Origin: an uncultured Oxalobacteraceae bacterium
Lineage (GTDB): Bacteria > Pseudomonadota > Gammaproteobacteria > Burkholderiales > Burkholderiaceae
Direction: 5' to 3'
NCBI GenBank assembly: GCA_946480015.1
Contig: CAMLIL010000065.1
Location: 1-31,893, forward strand
DNA: 31,893 nucleotides
The notes below the pieces were generated by a model. That model saw only the letters and a program-made list of their open reading frames with translations, did not search any database and had not been told where the DNA came from. A program made the translations under genes and the position numbers. Positions 25,222-31,893 of the stretch are shown in pieces. The first letter of the stretch is position 1; every line of letters starts with the position of its first letter.

Positions 25222-25272
25222 ATGAGCCAATCGAAATCCCCCGACACCACCCAGGCAGCAGCACTGAGCTAG
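25222..25272 (+). CDS. 16-codon ORF with a strong ribosome site
   Basis: An AGGAG six bases before the ATG introduces MSQSKSPDTTQAAALS and then a TAG, whose CTAG also ends the convergent SRAP gene. This may be a genuine tiny peptide, or the head of a gene whose rest was lost when the SRAP gene arrived. The product is hydrophilic with no recognised motif. Confidence 0.35.
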   Translation: MSQSKSPDTTQAAALS

Positions 25273-25955
25273 GCCAGCGGCAGGTCCAGCTGGGCGGCCA
25301 GATGCGCCCCCTCGTTGGTGGCGCGTCCGACCTCCTTGCCGACCGGGTGCCAGTCGAACGCGTCTGGACCCAGGCCGAGCGAGCGCAGGAAATGCTCCGC
25401 CTGTTTCGACGACAAGTCCGGATCGAGCCACAGCGCGGCATCCTGCGCGCTGAGCACGACCGGGCGGCGGTCGTGCACGTCGACCATGCCGCCTTCGGCA
25501 TCGGCCGTGATCAGCACGAAACCAGCCTCGGACGGATGCTCGCGCACCGGACCGGGGGCCGCGATGGCGGCGATGAACATCGGTTCGCGGGTCTTGAGGT
25601 GCACATGCCAGGGTTGCTTGCGGCCTTTTTCGCCGGTCCACTCGTACCAGCCGTCGGCCGGCACGATTGCCCGTCCGGTCTTGACCAGGCCGGCCCAGTA
25701 ACGGTTGGACAGCTTTTCGATGCGGGCATTGATGGTGACCGGCACCTTGCCGACCGCCCAAGCCGCGCGGTAGCCCCAGAACGTGTCGTCCACGGCAAGG
25801 CGGCCGTCGCGCACCCGCATCACCGGGCGCCAGGTGCCGGGCGCGGCGTTGTAGCTGGGCGTGGACAGGCTGTCGACCAGGGGCTCGGCGCCGCTCCAGC
25901 GCATGGCGGCGATGTATTCGGCAAGGGTGTGGTTCTGGTCCAAGCGTCCGCACAT
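25269..25955 (-). CDS. SRAP family protein (YedK/HMCES), abasic-site crosslinker
   Basis: 228 residues. The SRAP domain covers the protein and starts with the invariant MCGR; Cys2 forms the thiazolidine link to abasic sites in single-stranded DNA (family knowledge). Other conserved active-site elements are SYNAAPG, the Asn of TINARIE, the Glu of GWYEW and the His of DVHDRRPV. It shields abasic sites from error-prone repair. AAGGAG seven bases before the ATG fixes the start. No SOS genes adjoin and no LexA-like box was noticed in the short upstream gap. Confidence 0.94.
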   Translation of the reverse strand: MCGRLDQNHTLAEYIAAMRWSGAEPLVDSLSTPSYNAAPGTWRPVMRVRDGRLAVDDTFWGYRAAWAVGKVPVTINARIEKLSNRYWAGLVKTGRAIVPADGWYEWTGEKGRKQPWHVHLKTREPMFIAAIAAPGPVREHPSEAGFVLITADAEGGMVDVHDRRPVVLSAQDAALWLDPDLSSKQAEHFLRSLGLGPDAFDWHPVGKEVGRATNEGAHLAAQLDLPLA

Positions 25956-26039
25956 GGGCGAACTCCTTCAGGGGATGGCGATGGCTGGAACGATACCGCG
26001 CATCAGGTAAATTGAAAATAGCGATTAAGAGAGGACATC

Positions 26040-26231
26040 ATGTTCAGCATTACCGACAGTTTTGACGATTTTGGCCAGTACCGCCATTGCGACGACCGCC
26101 GTGCCCACAGCACGCCCGACCCGGACGTCCCTCCCGACCCGAAACCTAGCCCGCTGCCGGACGATGTGCCGCCGCCGGTCAACGCGCCGGTCGAAGAGCC
26201 CACCCTGCCGGTGCCGCCGATCAAGGCTTGA
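26040..26231 (+). CDS. Small proline-rich protein, unknown
   Basis: 63 residues from an ATG with AGAGGA upstream. The N-terminus MFSITDSFDDFGQYRHCDDR is followed by a Pro/Asp-rich tail (PDPDVPPDPKPSPLPDDVPP) and is probably disordered. No known family. It converges on the next small gene, with 23 bp between. Confidence 0.6.
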   Translation: MFSITDSFDDFGQYRHCDDRRAHSTPDPDVPPDPKPSPLPDDVPPPVNAPVEEPTLPVPPIKA

Positions 26232-26254
26232 CGGACCGGGCAGGGCGCCAGGGC

Positions 26255-26446
26255 TTACTGAGGCCGGTCGGGCGGACCGCCGGCGTCATCACCGTCGTCC
26301 TCGTCCCGGTGCGGCAGGGGCGGGATGTTTTTAATCAGTTCCTCTGTTTCCAGCTGGCCCGGGGTTTTTTCACCACTGCCGATATCGGCTTCATCGCTCA
26401 TCGGTTTGGCCTTGGCCGGGTCGCGCGCGGCGGGATTGGTGTGCAT
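26255..26446 (-). CDS. Small acidic protein, unknown
   Basis: 63 residues from an ATG behind a strong AGGAGG four bases away. It contains a helix-forming stretch (KTPGQLETEELIKNIPPLPH) and a very acidic tail (RDEDDGDDAGGPPD), with no cysteine or membrane segment. The strong ribosome site argues that it is expressed. Function unknown. Confidence 0.65.
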   Translation of the reverse strand: MHTNPAARDPAKAKPMSDEADIGSGEKTPGQLETEELIKNIPPLPHRDEDDGDDAGGPPDRPQ

Positions 26447-26587
26447 GGTGCCTCCTGTGGTGGAAAGAACATGGGCCGATGCTAGCAGCGCCCCCGCGCG
26501 ACCGGCGCGCAATACGGGACGCAACGCATCATTGCATGGGCGGCAAGTGTGTTGCCACGTAGATACAAATTGAGAAATATGTGCTGG

Positions 26588-26622
26588 CGGTCACACGGCC
26601 GTCACAGAATCATTTCTATAAT
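26588..26622 (+). promoter_or_regulatory. Pho-box-like promoter upstream of the 45-aa membrane protein
   Basis: CGGTCAC (26588-26594) and CCGTCAC (26599-26605) are direct repeats with an 11-bp period, matching the PhoB consensus CTGTCAT/C at five and six of seven positions. They replace the -35 region. A perfect TATAAT (26617-26622) follows after 11 bp, the same geometry as known PhoB-activated promoters. Other OmpR-class regulators use similar repeats, so PhoB is an inference. Confidence 0.5.
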
Positions 26623-26661
26623 CAAATCGTCAGTTCGTTTTATTGTTCTGGGGAGAACATC

Positions 26662-26799
26662 ATGGGTAACTCGCTGCACAACAAAATCTATCTTGGCCGT
26701 CATTCGCTGCTGCATTCGAAGCGGCTGCAGGCGGCCATGCTGCTGGGCGCGGTGGCCAGTCTGGGGCTGGCCTGGCTGGCGCTGCGGATCTTGCGCTGA
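26662..26799 (+). CDS. 45-residue single-pass membrane protein
   Basis: An ATG with GGGGAG six bases upstream starts MGNSLHNKIYLGRHSLLHSK, a polar basic head, followed by one membrane helix (MLLGAVASLGLAWLALRI). The promoter upstream has a perfect -10 and PhoB-like direct repeats, so this small gene appears specifically regulated. No family recognised. It could be a regulator or accessory subunit of a membrane complex. Confidence 0.7.
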   Translation: MGNSLHNKIYLGRHSLLHSKRLQAAMLLGAVASLGLAWLALRILR

Positions 26800-26873
26800 G
26801 AGGGCGCGGCTTTGCGCCGTGCCGGTTTGCGGTTACCATGGGCGCCCTTGTTGAGCATCATGGATAGCGGCAA

Positions 26874-27239
26874 ATGAAAAACGAAACACTGACTACGGAT
26901 GAATACGATGCGCTCGAGCACATCGAGCGCGGCGCCAAACACGACCGGGTCAATGCCTGCGTGGGCCGCAACGCCAAGCGCATGGCGGGGCTGAAGCTGA
27001 TCGATTACAGCCGCGACGGCAAGGTCGCACTGACCGACAAGGGCCGCCAGGTATTGTTTCTGCGCCGCTGTATCGCCGCGCTGCGCGCGCTGGCCGCCAA
27101 TCCCGCAGCCGAGCTGGGTGCGGAAGTGGCGCGCTTTCTGAGCATGAAGTCGCATATCCAGGCATTGCCGGAGGGCGGCTACGCGGTGACCGACAAGGGC
27201 CGTGAATCGCTGGCCGATATCGAGGCAAAGAAGCGCTGA
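26874..27239 (+). CDS. Hypothetical protein with two winged-helix-like units
   Basis: 121 residues, soluble. Two similar segments, KVALTDKGRQ (about residue 50) and YAVTDKGRES (about 102), each follow a helical stretch (EYDALEHIERG; GAEVARFLSMKS). The beta-hairpin-plus-helix 'LTDKGR' pattern is common in the wing region of winged-helix DNA-binding proteins, so the protein may consist of two degenerate winged helices. This is an inference from the pattern only. The ATG at 26874 has a weak ribosome site. Confidence 0.7.
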   Translation: MKNETLTTDEYDALEHIERGAKHDRVNACVGRNAKRMAGLKLIDYSRDGKVALTDKGRQVLFLRRCIAALRALAANPAAELGAEVARFLSMKSHIQALPEGGYAVTDKGRESLADIEAKKR

Positions 27240-27278
27240 TCCGTCGCCCCCCGCATTGGCGAGGGCGCCAGCAGCTTG

Positions 27279-27491
27279 CTAGCGCGTCCTGCGCTTTTCC
27301 GGGCACAGCGCCCGGATCGCCACTTCGGGCGGGACTTTCATTGCGGAGAGATATTCTGCCACTTGTTGCACGCCCAGCGTGGGGATCGCTGCAATGGCCT
27401 GGTTGACTACGTCACGGGTGCGAAAATCGGTGCGCGAATGGGACTTGACCGGTTGCCGCTGCGCTCGCTTAGCGCTGAAGTCATGACTCAT
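27279..27491 (-). CDS. Small basic protein, unknown
   Basis: 70 residues (MSHDFSAKRAQRQPVKSHSR at the start). The body TRDVVNQAIAAIPTLGVQQV and EYLSAMKVPPEVAIRALCPE is helical, and the 'LSAMKVPPEVAIRAL' ending resembles small orphan proteins of other proteobacteria in which a conserved hydrophobic helix is followed by Arg-rich ends. The ribosome site is poor. It converges on the previous gene. Confidence 0.55.
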   Translation of the reverse strand: MSHDFSAKRAQRQPVKSHSRTDFRTRDVVNQAIAAIPTLGVQQVAEYLSAMKVPPEVAIRALCPEKRRTR

Positions 27492-27579
27492 TATTATCCG
27501 TTTTGTATGTTTACTCGCGGGAAGAATAATAAGGGAAATGTGTCATTCTGACCATCAAAATATTTACTGATGGATATTT

Positions 27580-30471
27580 TTAAGCGATGACAGCGTCGCC
27601 GGCCGCCTCTTTCTCCGGCAGGCTGGTGCAGGCGAGCAGCAATTGTTCGAAATCGGCGGCCGGCAACGGACGGCTGAAAAAATACCCCTGCATTTCATCG
27701 CAGCCGTGCTCGCGCAGGTAGTTGAGCTGCTCGCCGGTTTCCACGCCCTCGGCGATCACGTTCATTTTCAGGTTGTGGGCCAGGGCGATGATCGAGTCCA
27801 CGATGGCCGCGTCGTTGACGTCGCGCGTGATGTCGTTGACGAAGGAGCGGTCGATCTTGAGCACATCGATGGGGAAGCGCGACAGGTAGGACAGGCTGGA
27901 GTAGCCGGTGCCGAAGTCGTCGATCGACAGTTTCACGCCCAGCGACTTCATATTGTGCAGCAGTTCGACGGCCAGGGTCACATCGCTCATGAACAGCGAT
28001 TCGGTCAGTTCGATTTCCAGGCAGGAGGGGGGCAGGCCGGTCTGTTCCAGCACCTGGCGCATGTCGGCCACCAGGTTGGGGGCGCTGAACTGGCGCGCCG
28101 ACAGGTTCACCGCCACCCGCAGCGGCACATGGCCGGCATCCTGCCAGGCCTTGTTCTGGGCACAGGCGGTGCGCATCACCCAGGCCCCGATCGGCACGAT
28201 CAGGCCGGTTTCCTCGGCCACCGAGATAAAGCGGTTCGGCGCCACCATGCCCAGTTCCGGATGGCGCCAGCGGATCAAGGCTTCCATGCCGACGATCTGG
28301 CCGTTGCGCAAGTCCACCTGGGGCTGGTAATGCAGCACGAATTCGTTGCGTTCGAGGGCGTTGCGCAGCGCTCCTTCGATGCGCACCCGTTCCATCGCCT
28401 CTTCGTTCATGGCCGGGGTGTAGAACTGGAAGTTGTTGCGGCCCAGTTTCTTGGCGCGGTACATGGCAATGTCGGCATGCTCGATCAGGGTGTCGGCCGG
28501 GGCGCCGTCGGTCGGGTACACGGCCACGCCGATACTGCAGGTGACGAAAAATTCCTTGCTGCCCAGCATGACCGGCTGGGCCACCGAATCCATCAGGCGC
28601 TGCACGATGTCGGCCGACAGGCGTTCGTCGGCATGCTCGGTCAGGATCACCACGAATTCGTCGCCGGACAGGCGCGCCACCGTGTCGGTGTCGCGCAAGG
28701 CCGAGCGCAGGCGCGCCGCCACCGTCATCAGCAGCACGTCGCCGGCCTTGTGGCCCATGCTGTCGTTGACGAACTTGAAGCGGTCCAGGTCGATCAGCAT
28801 CACCCACACCGGGTGCAGGGTGCGCTGGGAATACGCCACCGCCTGGCCGAGGCGGTCCTGCAGCAGGCTGCGGTTGGGCAGGCCGGTCAGCACGTCGTGC
28901 TGGGCCACGTGGTGGATGCGCTGCTCGGTCTGCTTGCGCGCGGTGACGTCGGTGCCGGTGCCGCGGTAACCTTTGAACGCGCCTTGCTGGTCGAACACCG
29001 GCTCGCCGTTGATGCAATACCAGCGCGTTTCGCCATACTGGTCCTGGCGCGCGAATTCGAAATCGGCGAAAGGCTGGCGCGCCTGCAGCTGGGCGATGTG
29101 GGCGCGCCCTGCGTCGCTGTCGGCCAGGCCGGCCACCACGTCCCAGCGGGTGCGCCCGATCAGGGTTTCCGAAGCCAGCCCGCCTTTTTCGGCGAGGCCG
29201 CCGGTGATATTGGTAAAGCGCAGGTGTTCGTCCTGCTCCCAGTACCAGTCGGAGGACATCGACACCAGCTGGCGGAAGCGCTGCTCGCTGCGCTGCAGGG
29301 CCTGTTCGGCCTGGTGGCGCATGGCCATGTCGTCGAGCAGGCGCTGGTTGGACAGTTGCAGGTCGGCGGTGCGCTGCTCGACCAGCAGCTGGACCCGGCG
29401 CGAACGCCGCACCAGGGTTTGCACGAAGGCGGTCATGAGCAGGGAAAACAGCATGCCGCCCACCAGGGCCGACAGCGAGCCCAGGTGATCGCCGAGGAAG
29501 GGGCGCGGGGCGGCGCTGACCACCACATGCCAGGGCTGGCCGGCCACCATCAGGCTTTTCTCGAAGCGTTCGGCGAAGTCCGGCGAGAGCCAGCGCGACA
29601 GGCTGCTGGCGTGCTCGTCGGCAACCGGCAGGGCGCTGGCGGCATGGACGTCCTGGTACACCAGATGGGCCGGCGCGGCGCGGTCGGCCGCGTACACCGA
29701 CAGCACCACCGAGGGGTCGTTGGACAGCGCGGCACCGTCCAGGATCTTTTGCACCAGTTCGCCCGCGCGCAGGATCGCGGCGGTGTCGCCGATCACGGCG
29801 GCGCGCCGTTCCTCGGGCGTGCCCAGCGGCGCGCCCGGGCGGTACACCGGCATGATGACTTCGAAGCCGCCTTGCGGGCGCTTGTCCTGTGCCAGGCTGA
29901 GCAGTCCACTGGCGGCGGCGCGGCCGCTCACGACGGCGCGGTCGAGGGTGTCCATGACGACGTGGTTGTTGCCCACATTCAGGCCGAAGGCCCGTTCGTT
30001 GCCGGACATCGGTTCCAGATAATCGACCACGCTGTAGCGCGCGCGCACGGGAGCGGGCACGATGCGCCCGCCGGCGATCATTTCGCCGATCATCGCGTCC
30101 GGGCGCACGCGCTGCAGTTCCGCTTCCAGCGCGGCGCGCTCGGAATGGTCGATCTGGCGGTGGTAATTGAAGGCCTTGATGAAGGGGTAGCGCGCGAGCA
30201 TGGGCGCGGTAAAGGCCCGGAATTGCTCGCGCGTGAGCGGATGGACGGTCGTAAACAGCTGGTTGGCGGTGGTTAAGACTTCCACGGCGCCGTCCAGCCC
30301 CTGGCTGATGGCCGCCACCCGCACATTGGCGCGCTGCTGGAAACCCAGGCTCAGCTTGTCGTACTCGAGCCGGCTGACCGACAGGAAGAGCAGCAGCGTG
30401 GTGACGCAGCCAGCCCCCAGGGTCAGCGCAGCGGCAACTGCTAACGAGAACGGCATGCGCCAACGCAACAT
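27580..30471 (-). CDS. CHASE-PAS-GGDEF-EAL c-di-GMP signalling protein
   Basis: 963 residues from the ATG at 30471 (AGGA eight bases upstream). Order: TM1 (about 8-31), periplasmic CHASE domain (about 60-260), TM2 (about 325-345), a helical linker with a coiled coil, PAS (about 385-505), GGDEF (about 525-680) and EAL (about 695-945). The cyclase site reads SGDEF (602-606), one residue off consensus but still compatible with activity. The phosphodiesterase site has EAL (730-732), ELTES and DDFGTGYSS, so c-di-GMP hydrolysis is expected. The ligand of CHASE is unknown. It lies 125 bp after the methyltransferase gene on the same strand. Confidence 0.94.
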   Translation of the reverse strand: MLRWRMPFSLAVAAALTLGAGCVTTLLLFLSVSRLEYDKLSLGFQQRANVRVAAISQGLDGAVEVLTTANQLFTTVHPLTREQFRAFTAPMLARYPFIKAFNYHRQIDHSERAALEAELQRVRPDAMIGEMIAGGRIVPAPVRARYSVVDYLEPMSGNERAFGLNVGNNHVVMDTLDRAVVSGRAAASGLLSLAQDKRPQGGFEVIMPVYRPGAPLGTPEERRAAVIGDTAAILRAGELVQKILDGAALSNDPSVVLSVYAADRAAPAHLVYQDVHAASALPVADEHASSLSRWLSPDFAERFEKSLMVAGQPWHVVVSAAPRPFLGDHLGSLSALVGGMLFSLLMTAFVQTLVRRSRRVQLLVEQRTADLQLSNQRLLDDMAMRHQAEQALQRSEQRFRQLVSMSSDWYWEQDEHLRFTNITGGLAEKGGLASETLIGRTRWDVVAGLADSDAGRAHIAQLQARQPFADFEFARQDQYGETRWYCINGEPVFDQQGAFKGYRGTGTDVTARKQTEQRIHHVAQHDVLTGLPNRSLLQDRLGQAVAYSQRTLHPVWVMLIDLDRFKFVNDSMGHKAGDVLLMTVAARLRSALRDTDTVARLSGDEFVVILTEHADERLSADIVQRLMDSVAQPVMLGSKEFFVTCSIGVAVYPTDGAPADTLIEHADIAMYRAKKLGRNNFQFYTPAMNEEAMERVRIEGALRNALERNEFVLHYQPQVDLRNGQIVGMEALIRWRHPELGMVAPNRFISVAEETGLIVPIGAWVMRTACAQNKAWQDAGHVPLRVAVNLSARQFSAPNLVADMRQVLEQTGLPPSCLEIELTESLFMSDVTLAVELLHNMKSLGVKLSIDDFGTGYSSLSYLSRFPIDVLKIDRSFVNDITRDVNDAAIVDSIIALAHNLKMNVIAEGVETGEQLNYLREHGCDEMQGYFFSRPLPAADFEQLLLACTSLPEKEAAGDAVIA

Positions 30472-30596
30472 TGACGATTTCCTAAGGCAAAGAAAGGCGC
30501 ACTGCGCCGGTTGGGGGTGCCTCGACAGTGTGTCACAGAATCCGGAACGTTCGCAAATGAATTGTGGTACGGCAACAAATAATTGGGCAATTATGA

Positions 30597-31391
30597 TTAT
30601 TTTGTTACTTTTAGTCGTCGTGCCAGCCACAGCACCAGCGCATTGCGCAAGGCACGGTTGAGCAAGCCGGCGCCCAGGCCGTGGCGCCGCGCTACCAGGC
30701 GCTGCATGCGCAGCGCGCGCATTGGCGCAGCGCCCGCAGGCAGGGGCACCGGCGCCTTGACCGCGAACAATACCCGGTTATTGCCGGCGATCTTGTCGAA
30801 CCAGCACACGCGGTCGTCGAACATCAGGCGCAGCCGTGCCAGCATGGCCGGGTAGGCGGGATCGTAACTGAAGGTATTGGCCACCAGCACGCCGCCGTCG
30901 GCCAGCACGCGCCGGCAGTCGCCGTAAAAGCGCGCGCTGCCCAGGGCTGGCGGCAGGCCGGCCTCGTCGAAGCCGTCCACCACCACCACATCGGCGCTGG
31001 CGCCGCCCGTGCCGGCCAGCCAGGCGGCGGCGTCGGCGTGCACGATGCGCAGGCGCGCGTCGTCGGGCGGGATGTGGAACTGGCTGCGCAGGGCGATGAC
31101 GTCGGCGCGCAGCTCGATCACGGTGATGCGGGTGGCGGGGAAGTGGCGATGGCAAAACTTGAGCAGCGAGCCGCCGCCCAGGCCCACCATGACGATATGG
31201 CGCGGGCGCGGCACGAACAGCGCGAAACACATGATGGCGCGGGTATAGGCGAGCACCAGCGCGTCCGGATCGGCCAGCAGCATCTCGCTCTGGACATTGC
31301 CGGCCATAAATTCCAGCGTGCGCCGGCCGTCTGCCGTGCGCACCAGCGGCGGCGGGCAGGGGAAGGGCAGGCGTGGGTCGGGCTGAGGCAT
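30597..31391 (-). CDS. Spermidine-synthase-like methyltransferase fold protein
   Basis: 264 residues, no signal peptide. The SAM or decarboxy-SAM binding motif is HIVMVGLGGGSLLKFCHRHF, followed by ITVIELRADVIALR and DARLRIVHADAAAWL, typical of the SpeE Rossmann fold. At the catalytic loop VVVDGFDEAGLPPAL replaces the DxxDPxGPA motif of true aminopropyltransferases, so spermidine synthesis is doubtful and a different methyl or aminopropyl transfer is likely. The C-terminus is Arg/Leu-rich. The ribosome site before the ATG is weak; a dyad lies just upstream. Confidence 0.82.
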   Translation of the reverse strand: MPQPDPRLPFPCPPPLVRTADGRRTLEFMAGNVQSEMLLADPDALVLAYTRAIMCFALFVPRPRHIVMVGLGGGSLLKFCHRHFPATRITVIELRADVIALRSQFHIPPDDARLRIVHADAAAWLAGTGGASADVVVVDGFDEAGLPPALGSARFYGDCRRVLADGGVLVANTFSYDPAYPAMLARLRLMFDDRVCWFDKIAGNNRVLFAVKAPVPLPAGAAPMRALRMQRLVARRHGLGAGLLNRALRNALVLWLARRLKVTK

Positions 31392-31406
31392 GGCGGTCGA
31401 TAAGCG

Positions 31407-31430
31407 TACTGAGCGGCCTCAGTATATATC
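31407..31430 (-). promoter_or_regulatory. Dyad overlapping a -10-like sequence before the methyltransferase gene
   Basis: TACTGAG-CGGC-CTCAGTA (31407-31424) is a perfect inverted repeat. Read on the minus strand its left arm is part of GATATATACTGAG, which contains a TATACT -10-like box. It could be an operator or a hairpin at the transcript start. Confidence 0.3.
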
Positions 31431-31553
31431 GCCGCCATGCTTGCGCCGTCACGGATACCTTGTTGGTGCTTGCCGGTTTCTGATAAGCTGCATTCCGGTA
31501 GATGCCCGGTCCTGGCCGGGCGGGCCGCGTGCGCGGCGTCCTTCGGAGACCCT

Positions 31554-31829
31554 ATGTTCTTAGATCACCCCACCATCACGGCGACCAATAGCCACACCGA
31601 AGCCGACCGCATCGAGCGCCTGACCCGCGTGTATGGCTATGTCATGGCCCTGGCCGACGAGGCCGCGAACCCGGGCTTTGTCGAAAAAGTCTCCCAGCTG
31701 CATGACCACAAGGGCACGCTGATCGTATTCTGGAACGACACCCCGAGCGAGGCCGAAAGGAATTACTTCGTCAAGGCCTGGGCCAGCAAAATCGGCGACG
31801 GCAGCAGCAACGTCGAGCACGAGATTTGA
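31554..31829 (+). CDS. Small soluble protein, unknown
   Basis: 91 residues from an ATG with GGAG five bases upstream. It contains a helical segment (TEADRIERLTRVYGYVMALA) and a compact second half (VSQLHDHKGTLIVFWNDTPS; NYFVKAWASKIGD). No signal peptide or catalytic motif is recognised. It is followed after 8 bp by the start of another gene on the same strand, so it is probably the first gene of an operon with a membrane protein, perhaps a signalling protein. Confidence 0.75.
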   Translation: MFLDHPTITATNSHTEADRIERLTRVYGYVMALADEAANPGFVEKVSQLHDHKGTLIVFWNDTPSEAERNYFVKAWASKIGDGSSNVEHEI

Positions 31830-31837
31830 CCGCGCCG

Positions 31838-31893
31838 ATGATCGACAGCACCACCATGGTATTCGTACTGGCCCTGGGCAACCTGAGCCTGTG
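31838..31893 (+). CDS. Start of a membrane protein, cut by the window edge
   Basis: Only the first 18 codons are visible (MIDSTTMVFVLALGNLSL). The hydrophobic start, with no positive charge, is reminiscent of the N-terminal membrane domains of diguanylate cyclases in this group of bacteria, but that is a guess. Spacing of 8 bp to the previous gene suggests co-transcription. Confidence 0.5.
   Translation, partial: MIDSTTMVFVLALGNLSL

Noticed and set aside
27552..27582. Hairpin CCATCA...TGATGG followed by T-rich sequence
   Set aside because: The stem has only 6 bp with a 10-nt loop, and the T-run is on the strand with no nearby upstream gene to end, so a terminator call is not justified.
27643..30276. 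877-codon plus-strand open frame
   Set aside because: It is antisense to the GGDEF-EAL gene; composition rich in His, Gln and Gly with no domain.

Overview
The window looks like chromosomal DNA of a high-GC betaproteobacterium, most probably an Oxalobacteraceae member of the Massilia/Telluria/Duganella type. This is inferred from the codon style, the PEP-CTERM protein, the many exported hydrolases, the chemoreceptor and GGDEF-EAL signalling proteins, and an NsrR-type regulator. I see no rRNA, tRNA, CRISPR array, transposase or phage module. Genes are tightly packed, and several convergent pairs share their stop codons.

Left part (1-9.5 kb): a cut coiled-coil repeat gene and its single-TM partner; a small basic protein; DNA polymerase II (polB) converging on a methyl-accepting chemotaxis protein; an exported GH31 glycosidase with a clear intrinsic terminator; and an unusual M48 metalloprotease whose C-terminus is a type IV pilin-like module.

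Middle part (9.5-20.6 kb): a glutathione S-transferase; an exported GH5 glycanase divergent from an NsrR-like Fe-S regulator across a 467-bp gap that holds a promoter-like element and a short leader ORF; small disordered proteins; a lower-GC patch carrying a CPCC cysteine-rich protein gene translationally coupled to an orphan gene that looks interrupted by an amber codon; a proline-rich membrane protein preceded by a perfect dyad; a DadA-like oxidoreductase; a PafA-type alkaline phosphatase; a thermolysin-family (M4) protease; and a PfkB sugar kinase.

Right part (20.6-31.9 kb): a PEP-CTERM protein built of HAF repeats; an L,D-transpeptidase/M23 peptidase operon; a [2Fe-2S] ferredoxin; an alpha/beta hydrolase; an SRAP (YedK/HMCES) DNA-protein crosslinking protein; several orphan small proteins, one behind a promoter that closely resembles a Pho-box promoter; a CHASE-PAS-GGDEF-EAL protein; a spermidine-synthase-like methyltransferase; and the start of a further membrane protein.

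Functionally the window mixes exported polymer and phosphate-ester hydrolysis (GH31, GH5, M4, alkaline phosphatase), envelope remodelling (L,D-transpeptidase, M23), environmental sensing (chemoreceptor, NsrR, c-di-GMP) and DNA damage tolerance (Pol II, SRAP). No single dedicated multi-gene novel system is evident. The least ordinary items are the M48-pilin fusion, the Pho-box-like promoter driving a 45-aa membrane protein, the GH5 leader region and the interrupted two-gene patch near 13.4-14.0 kb.
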